NCBI RefSeq assembly: GCF_000194625.1
Contig: NC_015320.1
Location: forward strand, 1,720,612-1,784,611
Source: Archaeoglobus veneficus SNP6
Lineage (GTDB): Archaea > Halobacteriota > Archaeoglobi > Archaeoglobales > Archaeoglobaceae
Direction of reading: 5' to 3'
DNA length: 64,000 nt
Part shown: positions 50,117-60,618 of the stretch, piece by piece
Numbering within the stretch: the stretch's first letter is position 1
How the letters are laid out: each line of letters opens with the position of its first letter
Program-made: the position numbers and the translations under genes
Notes under the pieces: generated by a model
What the model was told of the DNA's origin: nothing
What the model saw: only the letters and a program-made list of their open reading frames with translations
Databases searched by the model: none

Positions 50117-51058
50117 TCAAACACGCTCGTAAGTCTGGTAAAATCTACGCGTGATAGTGCTGTGAAATGCCGACGGATTCTTCGAGTACTCTTCCGCGAG
50201 ATTTCGCACACTTCTGGCGGAAAAAAGAGGTGATAGTGAGGCAAAATAGCCCTTGAGGTGCATGTTGAAGCAGACCACAAGAATTGACGCGAGATTAGCA
50301 GCAATGCCTGCGATAAACAGCCCGTGCATAGTTTTGTCGAGGAATTCCCTGTATCTGCGCCCAGCCTCCAGAGCTTTGGGGCAGAGCAGCGAGCACGGGT
50401 AGAAGTTTGTTGCAAAGAGAGAGTAGCTCTCGTCCGGCAGGTCTTCTTCACCTTCCAGAATTCTGACTGTAAGCTCCGCAAGACCTCGCTCGACAAACTC
50501 CTCTGCAATAACTCTTTCCGGAGAGGGTAGATCTTTGCCCTCCATCCTCCCTTTCTTCAGTTCGACGAAGGCATTCACGCAGCAGTCGGGATAACCAAGC
50601 ATTCTCCCTTCGATTTCATTAATTCTCGCTATTTTCCTTGCATCCGACTTTTTTATCGCAGATTTCTCAGCGTTTCTGATCTTTGATAACATCTTCGCAA
50701 TTGCTCGCTCCCTACCTGCTCTTACAAGGTAAAACTGCATCTCCGGAGCGAATTCGAGCCTGGGTGAGCTGATTATTCTGTTAATAATAAAACAGAACGG
50801 GACAGGCTTTATTTCACAGTACTCCCGCAACACGTCTGGCGTTCTGAAAACTCTCGCCTCCTCCTCAGCCCACCTCTCAAGCCTTTCCACGTAATCGTAA
50901 AGCTCGTTCAAGCTGCAAATCCCCTGTCTGTATCCAGAAAGCAACCTGTGCAGTGGAAGTTGTGCTCCTGCAGAAATCTCAGGAAAGGGATTGTACATTA
51001 CGCAATCGGTAAGTCCGGCAGCAATTCTTCCAGCCTCAAAAATTAGAGAGAAACTCAT
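50117..51058 (-). CDS. DUF483 family archaeal protein
   Basis: A 313-residue protein with NEIEGRMLGYPDCCVNAFVELKKG-type sequence near residue 145 (GYPDCC is the key motif) and FATNFYPCSLLCPKALEAGRRY near 215. The paired Cys groups suggest metal binding. The motifs match DUF483, an archaeal family of unknown function. It is the second gene after the CBS regulator on the same strand, 19 bp apart. Confidence 0.7.
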   Translation of the reverse strand: MSFSLIFEAGRIAAGLTDCVMYNPFPEISAGAQLPLHRLLSGYRQGICSLNELYDYVERLERWAEEEARVFRTPDVLREYCEIKPVPFCFIINRIISSPRLEFAPEMQFYLVRAGRERAIAKMLSKIRNAEKSAIKKSDARKIARINEIEGRMLGYPDCCVNAFVELKKGRMEGKDLPSPERVIAEEFVERGLAELTVRILEGEEDLPDESYSLFATNFYPCSLLCPKALEAGRRYREFLDKTMHGLFIAGIAANLASILVVCFNMHLKGYFASLSPLFSARSVRNLAEEYSKNPSAFHSTITRRFYQTYERV

Positions 51059-51077
51059 TTATTGTTTCTGCCAGATA

Positions 51078-51965
51078 TCACTTGACTTGCTCCGGTGCGA
51101 GTTCAAGGAGTATCTTGTGGGCAGTTATGACTCCAACGGGCTCTCCTGAGTCCGTAACTATGAGAATTCTCACACTTTCGTCTCTCATTATACGCAGCGC
51201 CTCTCTGATCTTGGTGTTCTTTTCCACAAGAACGACTTTTGGAACCATTACTTCCTTAACGGGTCTGTCAAGTATGTTGTTTGCGAGAGCTTTTGCAACC
51301 TGTATGAGACCCAAAAGACCGACGAAAGCCTCTCCTTCCTTAACGGGAGCGCAGTGAATCGTGTGCTCTGCCAGCACTTTTGCTGCCTCTCTCACGGTTT
51401 GATCTGCATCGACTGTTATAATCGGCGAAGACATGTGCTCTCCGACTGTATCTTTGGGGAGCGCAAAGATTTTTTCAATATCTATTACTATGGAGTTCGT
51501 TGTGTCGTCCCTTCCCGTTACTGTCCCCCAAACCATGAGTTCGTTAACGGGAGTTGGCCCTATAACCACTCTGTCTCCAGGATTAATCTTTCTTATATCT
51601 CCAAGAACCCTTATTCTTGCACCACAAACCTTAGGATGGCTCAGCGACGGGAGGTCTATCTCCTCAGCACTCGCATCTATAACCTCACCGTTGACGGTGA
51701 TCGGCACTCTAACTGCTTCTTCTGGCTTGGTTATTGCGAGAAGCTCGTACGCCTTTGCCGTTGGCCTGTATCCACCTTTTGGTCCAGGGACGCCCTCAAC
51801 AAGGCCCAAAGCACGCAAAGCCTGCATCTGGTTTCTGACAGTTCCAGGATTTCTGTTAATGAGTTCGGCGATTTCTTCGCCTTTTATCGAAGCGCCACCC
51901 TTCTTTTTGTAAAGTGTGATTAGCGCATAGAGTATGTCCTTCTGAATCTGGGTAAGCTCGAGCAT
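51078..51965 (-). CDS. Winged-helix protein with tandem CBS domains
   Basis: A 295-residue protein. Residues 1-75 form a winged helix (IAELINRNPGTVRNQMQALRALG). A middle domain (about 80-160) has VCGARIRVLGDIRKINPGDRVVIG-like sequence; it may be a ligand or RNA-binding insert. Two CBS motifs follow (MSSPIITVDADQTVREAAKV and VPKVVLVEKNTKIREALRIM), which bind adenosine nucleotides. It probably regulates genes in response to nucleotide state. A 10-bp palindrome GAGATATCTC lies upstream of its TATA box at 52019-52028. Confidence 0.88.
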   Translation of the reverse strand: MLELTQIQKDILYALITLYKKKGGASIKGEEIAELINRNPGTVRNQMQALRALGLVEGVPGPKGGYRPTAKAYELLAITKPEEAVRVPITVNGEVIDASAEEIDLPSLSHPKVCGARIRVLGDIRKINPGDRVVIGPTPVNELMVWGTVTGRDDTTNSIVIDIEKIFALPKDTVGEHMSSPIITVDADQTVREAAKVLAEHTIHCAPVKEGEAFVGLLGLIQVAKALANNILDRPVKEVMVPKVVLVEKNTKIREALRIMRDESVRILIVTDSGEPVGVITAHKILLELAPEQVK

Positions 51966-52018
51966 GTACCCTCCTCCTTTGGCTTATCCTAATTTGTGCG
52001 ACTATAAATATTTTTCTT

Positions 52019-52028
52019 GAGATATCTC
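52019..52028. promoter_or_regulatory. Palindrome upstream of the CBS regulator, possible operator
   Basis: GAGATATCTC, a perfect 10-bp palindrome about 10 bp upstream of the minus-strand TATA-like AAATATTTATAG at 52001-52012. It could be an autoregulatory site for the winged-helix product. It is also 87 bp before the NOG1 start. Confidence 0.3.
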
Positions 52029-52114
52029 TCAGATTAAAATTCTTTCAAATTAATTTTAGGCTGATTTTTAACTTCCGGGCAAGGTTTTTTATAGCTGCCT
52101 ACAACTGCACCTTG

Positions 52115-53095
52115 ATGAAATTTGAACCAAGAAAACTACCAACCGTGCTTACAGCCGACGAACTACTCGACAAGGCCTTCAGAAAGGCCTCGAAAGTATC
52201 GGGCAGAAACAAGAAGGAAAAGACACTCAACAAGCTCGCCACTGTATCCAATGTCCTTTCCAGTTACTTTGATCGCATAATCACATCCCATCCCAATTAC
52301 TCCGCCCTTCCAGACTTCTACAGAGAGATGATCGATGTAGTCATTGGGCTCGGCAGGTTAAGGAAGAGCCTTGCCGCTCTTAAGTGGGCGGACGGAATGA
52401 TTCAGAAAATTATAACCAAGAGTGTTAGAGAGGTGAAGGGCGGGAAAAACCCGGAGGTCGTTATAAAAGCGGCCTACGGCAGAATTGCCTCGATTGTGAA
52501 TCAAATTGACGACGAGCTTCGTTTTCTCAATGAAGCAAAACAGAAGATGCGTCAGATCCCAGTTTTTGGCGACGAACCAGTAGTAGTCGTTGCCGGCTAT
52601 CCGAATGTGGGGAAGTCAAGCTTCGTCGCAAGGATTTCTACTGTACAACCCGAGATTGCAACGTACCCCTTCACAACGAAGGAGATATATGTGGGCATCG
52701 CCGACATCGATGGAAGGGTCCAGGTGGTCGATACTCCCGGGCTGCTCGACAGGCCGATACACAAAAGGAACCCCATCGAGCGGAGAGCAATCCTCTGCCT
52801 GAAGCACCTTGCCGACTGCATTCTGTTCATAATCGATCCGACAGAAACGTGCGGCTACCGCATCGAAAGCCAGCTTTCACTACTCGAGGAGGTAAAAACG
52901 CTTGAAAAGCCAGTAATAGCCGTTTACAGTAAGGCAGACATGCACGACAGGCGAGACTTGCCAGCGTTCTCCAGCGTAACTGGTGAGGGCATCGAGGAAG
53001 TCGTGGAACTCATAAGAGAAGTTTTGAAGTCAAGGAGGTCAGAGGAGCTGGGAGAGCAGGTAGCCTGCGATAGTGGGGATGTTGAGGAAGGGTAA
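52115..53095 (+). CDS. NOG1-family GTPase
   Basis: A 326-residue GTPase of ribosome assembly. An N-terminal helical bundle (about 1-155) precedes the G domain: G1 GYPNVGKSS near 167, G2 YPFTTKEI near 190, G3 DTPGLLDRP near 213, G4 YSKADM near 272 and G5 SSVTGEG near 290. It lacks the eukaryotic C-terminal extension. A TATA box (TTTTTTATAG) about 25 bp before the ATG implies a leaderless mRNA. The last 57 bp overlap the presenilin-type gene on the other strand. Confidence 0.93.
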   Translation: MKFEPRKLPTVLTADELLDKAFRKASKVSGRNKKEKTLNKLATVSNVLSSYFDRIITSHPNYSALPDFYREMIDVVIGLGRLRKSLAALKWADGMIQKIITKSVREVKGGKNPEVVIKAAYGRIASIVNQIDDELRFLNEAKQKMRQIPVFGDEPVVVVAGYPNVGKSSFVARISTVQPEIATYPFTTKEIYVGIADIDGRVQVVDTPGLLDRPIHKRNPIERRAILCLKHLADCILFIIDPTETCGYRIESQLSLLEEVKTLEKPVIAVYSKADMHDRRDLPAFSSVTGEGIEEVVELIREVLKSRRSEELGEQVACDSGDVEEG

Positions 53096-53851
53096 ACCGG
53101 CCTGAGGTTTCCCGACCATTCTGAGAAGGATGGCAAGTCCGATAAGTCCACCAGATAGACTCATCAGGGCCGAGAGCTTTATGAAGCCTATCGCTGGCGA
53201 AGACGTGAAGTGCTGGGCGGACACGACGAGTATGTTCGGAACGACTATGTCTCCAACACCTATGTAGATTGCCTTTTTCTCTTCCCCTTCTTTGCTACCA
53301 ATGGCCTCGAAGCTGAAATCCCTCGTGAGAGGTATCACAAAAAGCAGAGGGAGTCTTAGCCTCGTCACCGATTCTGCCAGGCTTATCATGTGTTTCGTCC
53401 TATACACGGAAATTGCATCGTATATGGCGAGTATCAGCAGCAACACTATAGCCGGAAGAGGTTCGAGGCTTATGCCAAATATAGAAATTATACCTACCGA
53501 CAGCAGAAAAGCAGAAACGTCTATTACAATCCAGTTCGGCTTTTTAACGAGGAACAGAACGATAATCACAGCAGGAATGGCAGAAAGCAATCCTGCAAAT
53601 GGATAGATGACGTAATAAACTGAAATTAAAATAAGACCGTACATTACGAGCTGTAGAACGGCCTTATAGCGGGAAACCACAAGGATAAATGCTGTGAAGG
53701 CGAGTATAGCCACAAAGTACAGAATGGAGTTGGAGATGTCCCCCGGATTCTCGAAGGCCTGCACTCCTGCAGCCTCATACTCCGGCGTTACAGCTATGGC
53801 TACAAGTGCGGCAAAAAAATAGATTGCAAGTATCGCGTACCTTGCCTTCAT
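53039..53851 (-). CDS. Presenilin-type intramembrane aspartyl protease
   Basis: A 270-residue protein with nine hydrophobic segments. The catalytic pair is LAIYDAISVY (YD) near residue 142 and GVGDIVVPNIL (GxGD) near 205. The C-terminal GKPQAGLPFLNIP is at the place of the PAL motif. It is an archaeal presenilin/signal-peptide-peptidase homologue that cuts membrane helices; substrates unknown. The 3' end runs 57 bp into NOG1 antisense. Confidence 0.88.
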   Translation of the reverse strand: MKARYAILAIYFFAALVAIAVTPEYEAAGVQAFENPGDISNSILYFVAILAFTAFILVVSRYKAVLQLVMYGLILISVYYVIYPFAGLLSAIPAVIIVLFLVKKPNWIVIDVSAFLLSVGIISIFGISLEPLPAIVLLLILAIYDAISVYRTKHMISLAESVTRLRLPLLFVIPLTRDFSFEAIGSKEGEEKKAIYIGVGDIVVPNILVVSAQHFTSSPAIGFIKLSALMSLSGGLIGLAILLRMVGKPQAGLPFLNIPTIAGYLLSQLL

Positions 53852-53857
53852 ATTTCG

Positions 53858-55630
53858 TTAATACGCGAGATAGATCTTGTCTCCCCTCATGAGCGCAAAC
53901 CTTATCGCCTTACCCGCATCCTTGTCCTTTCTGACCTTTATCACACCCTTTCTGCCGACAGATGCTGTAAAGAGGTACTCGTCTCCTGCATAAACGCTGA
54001 CTCTCTTTCCTTCAAGCCCCTCTGCGTGCAGTATCCAGTGTTTGTTTCCCTCTTCGACTTCGACGGCTATTCTCTCGCTTAGAGGCTGGACGTCTATACT
54101 CATTCCGAGGGTTTCCTCTATCTTCTTTATCCTCTTGCCTTTCCTGCCGACGATTGCCGGAATTTCTTCTTCCGGAACCCTAACGATTGCCCTTCTATCG
54201 CTCAGCACCTCTACGTCAAAGCGAGAAACGTAGTTGCTGATTACTCTCTCCACCTTGGCTCTGACGGCTTCAAGCTCCTCTCTGTCAACCTTTACAGGCA
54301 TTACGACTACCTGCTCGCCGTAGGTGTACATCTCGTACTCAACTTCCTTCGTTTCGAAGTCTATGACCTCTATGACTGGCCTTGCCAGATCTGCTTCAAA
54401 CATTCCATGTGGAACCTTGACCGTGAACTTCAGTTCGTAGACCTTTGCTATTCTGCCCGCGTCGATGAAGATTACAGTATCGACGACCTGAGGAATAACA
54501 CCGAGTTCAACTCTGCCGATCATTCGCTGCACAGCATCTATCGCCCTCGTAGCATGTGTAACTCCAATCATTCCAACGCCCGCGAGACGCATGTCCGCAA
54601 AGACCTGAAAGTCCTCTGACTTCCTCACTTCATCGTATATCGTGTAGTCTGGCCTGACGAGTAGAAGAATATCTGCGGTCAGCCTCATCTCGCCCTCAAG
54701 CGGCGCGTACTGAGTTATTTCATCTCTTACCATTAAATCTCGCGGGCTCTCCATCGTCTTAACCATGAATCCGTGGGACAAGAGGAAGTCGGCGACGCTC
54801 GCAGCAAACGTAGATTTTCCTGCTCCTGGAGGGCCTGCAATAAGTATTCCACGCTGCTTTTCAATAAATCTCTGCTTTAATTCCTCACTTATTCCATACT
54901 CTTCTATTGTGAGCTTCGCTACAGGCCTTACGGCAGTTATCTCCATTCTGTCTGCAAACGGTCTCTCTGCAATTGCAATTCTGAGATCGCGAAGCTGAAC
55001 AACGGTAGCACCCTGGCGCTCTATTTCGATGCTGCTTTCTTCATCCTGCCTTGCCGCCTCGATAATCTCGTGAGCGATCCGCTGAAGTTCCTCGAGTGTC
55101 ATTGGCTTGTCACTCAACTCGACGAGCTTGAGTTCACCTATTTTTCCTTTCTTGGCATAGGGCCTTACACCCTCACGCAGGTGGACGCTTGCAGTATCGG
55201 GAGTGAAGAACTTGGTTATTGTCGTATCTTCGGGCCTGATGCGCTCGTGCCTGAGATACATCGCCTCAATTCCTCTCGCAACAGCAACACTGTACTGAAC
55301 TCTGTCGCTGGTTATCAGAACTGCATTTTCCTCCTCGGCAATCATCCTTATCAGGTTATCAATCTCGCCGCCCCTCGCAAGCCGTATGTGCTCTATCGTG
55401 GGCCTTATACCCTTGAACTCAACCTTTATTCCTTTTCTCGCCGCTATTTCTCTTATCTTCTTTACTTCCTCAAGACCCTGAAAACCACTGATTTTGCCAC
55501 GATTGGCCTGAGCTTCGAGTTCGGCCATCGCGGCCTCAGGGATAATAATGTCCCCTTCAATTTCACCCTTCTCGAGCATCTGAGATACTCTACCTTCTAT
55601 CAGCACGCTCGTGTCAATCACATACTTCAT
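53858..55630 (-). CDS. PIN-domain ATPase PINA
   Basis: A 590-residue protein. An N-terminal PIN domain ([15 protein letters not shown], then [19 protein letters not shown] near 92-112) is followed by a PilT/VirB11-like ATPase with [11 protein letters not shown] near 270 and a Walker B-like [12 protein letters not shown] near 335. A KH domain with [17 protein letters not shown] is near 500. This is the archaeal PINA layout; the Sulfolobus protein is a DNA branch-migration ATPase working with Hjc. All PIN acidic residues appear present. It overlaps hisI by 17 bp. Confidence 0.9.
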   Translation of the reverse strand: MKYVIDTSVLIEGRVSQMLEKGEIEGDIIIPEAAMAELEAQANRGKISGFQGLEEVKKIREIAARKGIKVEFKGIRPTIEHIRLARGGEIDNLIRMIAEEENAVLITSDRVQYSVAVARGIEAMYLRHERIRPEDTTITKFFTPDTASVHLREGVRPYAKKGKIGELKLVELSDKPMTLEELQRIAHEIIEAARQDEESSIEIERQGATVVQLRDLRIAIAERPFADRMEITAVRPVAKLTIEEYGISEELKQRFIEKQRGILIAGPPGAGKSTFAASVADFLLSHGFMVKTMESPRDLMVRDEITQYAPLEGEMRLTADILLLVRPDYTIYDEVRKSEDFQVFADMRLAGVGMIGVTHATRAIDAVQRMIGRVELGVIPQVVDTVIFIDAGRIAKVYELKFTVKVPHGMFEADLARPVIEVIDFETKEVEYEMYTYGEQVVVMPVKVDREELEAVRAKVERVISNYVSRFDVEVLSDRRAIVRVPEEEIPAIVGRKGKRIKKIEETLGMSIDVQPLSERIAVEVEEGNKHWILHAEGLEGKRVSVYAGDEYLFTASVGRKGVIKVRKDKDAGKAIRFALMRGDKIYLAY

Positions 55631-55934
55631 CGCTTAGCCTCCTGAAGAAACATGAGTAGTTTCCAGTGTGACATGCTACTCCTTTCTGCCTGACAATATA
55701 AAGTATTGCATCACAATCACAGTCAACACGAACATCAACAACCTCCTGAACGTTTCCTGATGTCTCACCCTTCATCCATAGCTTCTTTCTGCTCCTGCTC
55801 CAGTAGTGTGCAAAGCCCGTCTCGACAGTTTTCTTTAACGCCTCCTCGTTTGCATATGCAAGCATAAGTACTTCCTTCGTATCTGCGTCCTGCACAACTA
55901 CAGGAATCAGGCCCCTTTCATCGAACTTTAGCAT
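55614..55934 (-). CDS. hisI: Phosphoribosyl-AMP cyclohydrolase
   Basis: A 106-residue enzyme that opens the purine ring of PR-AMP in histidine synthesis. It has [12 protein letters not shown] near residue 25, [18 protein letters not shown] near 48 and the zinc ligands DCDCDAILY and [10 protein letters not shown]. The ATG at 55934 is 25 bp from the palindromic ATTTATAAAT, so it is leaderless; the reading to 56066 is rejected. Like hisG it lies outside any his cluster. Confidence 0.95.
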   Translation of the reverse strand: MLKFDERGLIPVVVQDADTKEVLMLAYANEEALKKTVETGFAHYWSRSRKKLWMKGETSGNVQEVVDVRVDCDCDAILYIVRQKGVACHTGNYSCFFRRLSDEVCD

Positions 55935-55954
55935 AATTATCTTGTTACGGGAAG

Positions 55955-55964
55955 ATTTATAAAT
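55955..55964. promoter_or_regulatory. Shared palindromic TATA element between hisI and the KaiC-like gene
   Basis: ATTTATAAAT, perfect 10-bp palindrome. Centred 25 bp before the hisI ATG and 33 bp before the ATG at 55993. No second box is seen, so it probably drives both genes. Confidence 0.5.
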
Positions 55965-55992
55965 TCTATGAACCAAAAATTTCGCGATAAGC

Positions 55993-56685
55993 ATGAGACA
56001 GTTCAAGACAGGTATTTTGAGCCTGGATGCACAGCTTAGGGGTGGTTTTCCCGAGGGTAGCGTCATTTTAATTCTTGAAGATCCTGGAGCAGGAGGAGAC
56101 GTTCTATCTTACCATTTCGCCGTTGAGGGAGCAAAAAGCGGAGATAAGGTACTCTACGTTTCAACCGACGATCCTGCAGATTATATCAGGGAGAGCATGC
56201 GATGCCTCGATGGAGACACTATTGAAAAAATAGAGATTCTCGATTTCGTTTCACCGAAGCTCCAGTCCGCTACACCAAGAGATTTTCTGCGACGGATGCG
56301 TTACGACCCTCTCAATGGACTGCGAACTCTGCTTAACACCGAGAGCTTTGATAGAGTCGTCGTAAACAACCTCACGTTCTTTCTTCTGCACTACGATAAA
56401 GAGGAGGTTTTCAAGCTGATTGAGGATTTCTCAATGTACTCAAAGAGAGATAATTCCGTTTACCTGATCATGCTTACCAAAGGGATGTTTGATTCCCGGA
56501 CGGAAACGGCAATGAAACACGTGGCAGACGGTGTTATAGAGCTGACACTCAAGGAAGTAGAAAATGAAATGCAGCGCAGGCTTAAATTCCTGAAACTAAA
56601 GAGAATCCTCGTTCCAAAGGCGATCCTGAGGTACGACATTACGGAAAAGGGAATAAAAATGGAATCCGTTATGAGGGTACTATGA
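55993..56685 (+). CDS. KaiC/RAD55-like protein with degenerate P-loop
   Basis: A 230-residue RecA-fold protein. It begins [20 protein letters not shown] like KaiC/GvpD-type ATPases, but the P-loop reads [15 protein letters not shown]: the Lys and Ser/Thr that hold ATP are replaced by Gly and Asp. The Walker B strand is [13 protein letters not shown]. Nucleotide hydrolysis is therefore doubtful; a structural or sensing role is likely. It overlaps the KEOPS subunit gene by ATGA. Confidence 0.8.
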   Translation: MRQFKTGILSLDAQLRGGFPEGSVILILEDPGAGGDVLSYHFAVEGAKSGDKVLYVSTDDPADYIRESMRCLDGDTIEKIEILDFVSPKLQSATPRDFLRRMRYDPLNGLRTLLNTESFDRVVVNNLTFFLLHYDKEEVFKLIEDFSMYSKRDNSVYLIMLTKGMFDSRTETAMKHVADGVIELTLKEVENEMQRRLKFLKLKRILVPKAILRYDITEKGIKMESVMRVL

Positions 56686-57149
56686 TATCCATTCTCCAGG
56701 GTATTTTGGATGTTGAGGATGTTGAGGAGTTTCTTCTACCATTCAGAGATTGCGCCGTCTTTTTAAACGCCGACTACATTGCCGATGAAACTCATGCTGA
56801 GCTTGCAGCGAGAAAGGCTCTGAGAGCATGGCATGATGGCAGAAACGTTGCAAAGACTCTGCCTGTCGAAGTTATCCTGTACGCCGCTGCCACGAGGCAG
56901 ATAAACAGAGCCATGGAGCTTGGACTGAAAACTGGAACAAACAGGGTTGTAGTGGTGGTGCTTGGCGATTGTATTGATAAGGTTAGCAGCGTGCTCAAGG
57001 AGGAAAATGTCCTTAAGATGGATGAAGAAAAGATCGTTCGCCTCAAGCAGTTTTTCAGGATAACAGATGAGGAACTTGAAGTTGCCGGAGTCGAGAAGCT
57101 CCCCCTCCTCGTGAGGGAGAGGGTTGTACTCTTTGACCTGACGAAGTAG
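56682..57149 (+). CDS. cgi121: KEOPS complex subunit Cgi121
   Basis: A 155-residue protein matching Cgi121: AARKALRAWHDGRNVAKTLPVEVILYAAATRQI near residues 42-75 (in parts), with GTNRVVVVVLG after it. KEOPS makes the t6A tRNA modification; Cgi121 binds the tRNA 3' end and stimulates Bud32. The ATG overlaps the stop of the KaiC-like gene, so the two are translated together. T-rich sequence near 57168-57215 may end the transcript. Confidence 0.9.
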   Translation: MISILQGILDVEDVEEFLLPFRDCAVFLNADYIADETHAELAARKALRAWHDGRNVAKTLPVEVILYAAATRQINRAMELGLKTGTNRVVVVVLGDCIDKVSSVLKEENVLKMDEEKIVRLKQFFRITDEELEVAGVEKLPLLVRERVVLFDLTK

Positions 57150-57285
57150 CTACAAAGCTTTACTGCAGTTTTCTTTGACCGTATTTTATTCTTTTATCAC
57201 TTTTTCAACAATTTGTGAAAAATTAAACTTTTATAATACATTTACAGCAGAAAAACTTAAGTAACTGGTTATTACTATTATAATC

Positions 57286-57964
57286 ATGATCTGGCTGATT
57301 GCAATAGTGGCACTCGCTTCAATTGCACTGAATAGCGCGGCAATATTGCAGACAGAGTGCAGTCAAGTCGAACCCACTCTCGAAGATTTTCTCTCACTTG
57401 CCGACGGCAGAGCCGTCGAATTCGTTTACTTTAACCCTTCAACAGAAGACATTTCGTCATACATCTCCTCTGAATTCGGCGTAGATAGTCCGTTTGCTTT
57501 CTTCATGATCGACGGAAGATACGTTCTGTTAATCGGGAAAAAGATAGAGCCCCCCCTTGCCGTGGAGGAAGAGTACAGGGGTGTTAAGCTGAAAATTCTT
57601 GACGACGTATGCTGGGCAGAATTTAACGGAATTACGATATATGGCAGGGTAGAGAATGTCAAAAGGACAATAGACTCATACTACAGAGAGGAAACAATGT
57701 ATGAATACCTCGTCAGCGAGGGGTTCTATGAAAGTCTGAATGGGAGCGACTACGTCAGAATACTCAAGGGCAACTACTGCCCCTTCTGCAGTGACTTCAA
57801 GATAGTGAAGGCAAAGGCTGTGGGAGATAAGTACGTCGTCAAGATTTTCTCGAAGGGGATGTGGCAGTCAAGCGTCCTTGACAGCTTTTTAGAAGTAAAG
57901 ATGTTCGAGAAGCACCGCAAGAAGACAATAGTCATCGATGTTCAGGGTATAGAAGTAACAGGGA

Positions 57965-57978
<14 letters not shown>
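57286..57978 (+). CDS. Unknown exported or membrane-anchored protein with CPFC motif
   Basis: A 230-residue protein with an N-terminal hydrophobic segment (residues 2-20), then a soluble domain I do not recognise. It has an early Cys after the hydrophobic segment and a late CPFC near residue 165, which could be redox-active or metal-binding. AACTTAAGTAAC about 28 bp before the ATG suggests a leaderless mRNA. The 3' end overlaps MGMT by 14 bp on the other strand. Confidence 0.65.
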
Positions 57979-58937
<959 letters not shown>

Positions 58938-58999
58938 TTAAAAAGGTTCTTCTATGAAGTATTTTTAGCATTCCTCCTGATTTTGTGAAAATTTATGAA

Positions 59000-59022
59000 T
59001 TTTTAAGAGTAACTCTTAAAAA
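59000..59022. promoter_or_regulatory. Candidate operator of amt-glnB, 11-bp inverted repeat
   Basis: Arms TTTTTAAGAGT and its exact complement ACTCTTAAAAA, separated by one A. The repeat ends against the TATA-like AGTTTTAAATTG. A symmetric site covering the upstream edge of an archaeal core promoter is the usual place for a repressor or activator. Ammonium transporter and PII genes are commonly nitrogen-regulated. The sequence does not match the GGAA-N6-TTCC site of methanogen NrpR. Confidence 0.6.
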
Positions 59023-59032
59023 GTTTTAAATT
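59022..59032 (+). promoter_or_regulatory. TATA element of amt-glnB
   Basis: AGTTTTAAATT, centred about 28 bp before the amt ATG at 59055, the leaderless spacing. A second A/T box, TCTTAAAAAT near 59034, is too close to fit. Confidence 0.5.
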
Positions 59033-59054
59033 GTCTTAAAAATCGCAGCAGACC

Positions 59055-60531
<1,477 letters not shown>

Positions 60532-60579
60532 TGGAATTTAATTTTAATTTATTTCATTATATTTATTTTAGACAAGTTT

Positions 60580-60601
60580 CTTGGGTTCTTGCCAAGTTTT
60601 T
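60580..60601 (+). terminator. Hairpin plus T-run terminator of amt-glnB
   Basis: CTTGG and CCAAG pair around a 7-base loop, followed by TTTTTA. It lies 49 bp after the glnB stop, beyond a long T-rich stretch at 60536-60569 that may itself act as an archaeal terminator. The PEP carboxylase gene converges just beyond. Confidence 0.5.
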
Positions 60602-60618
60602 ACAGGGTTACCCATGTA

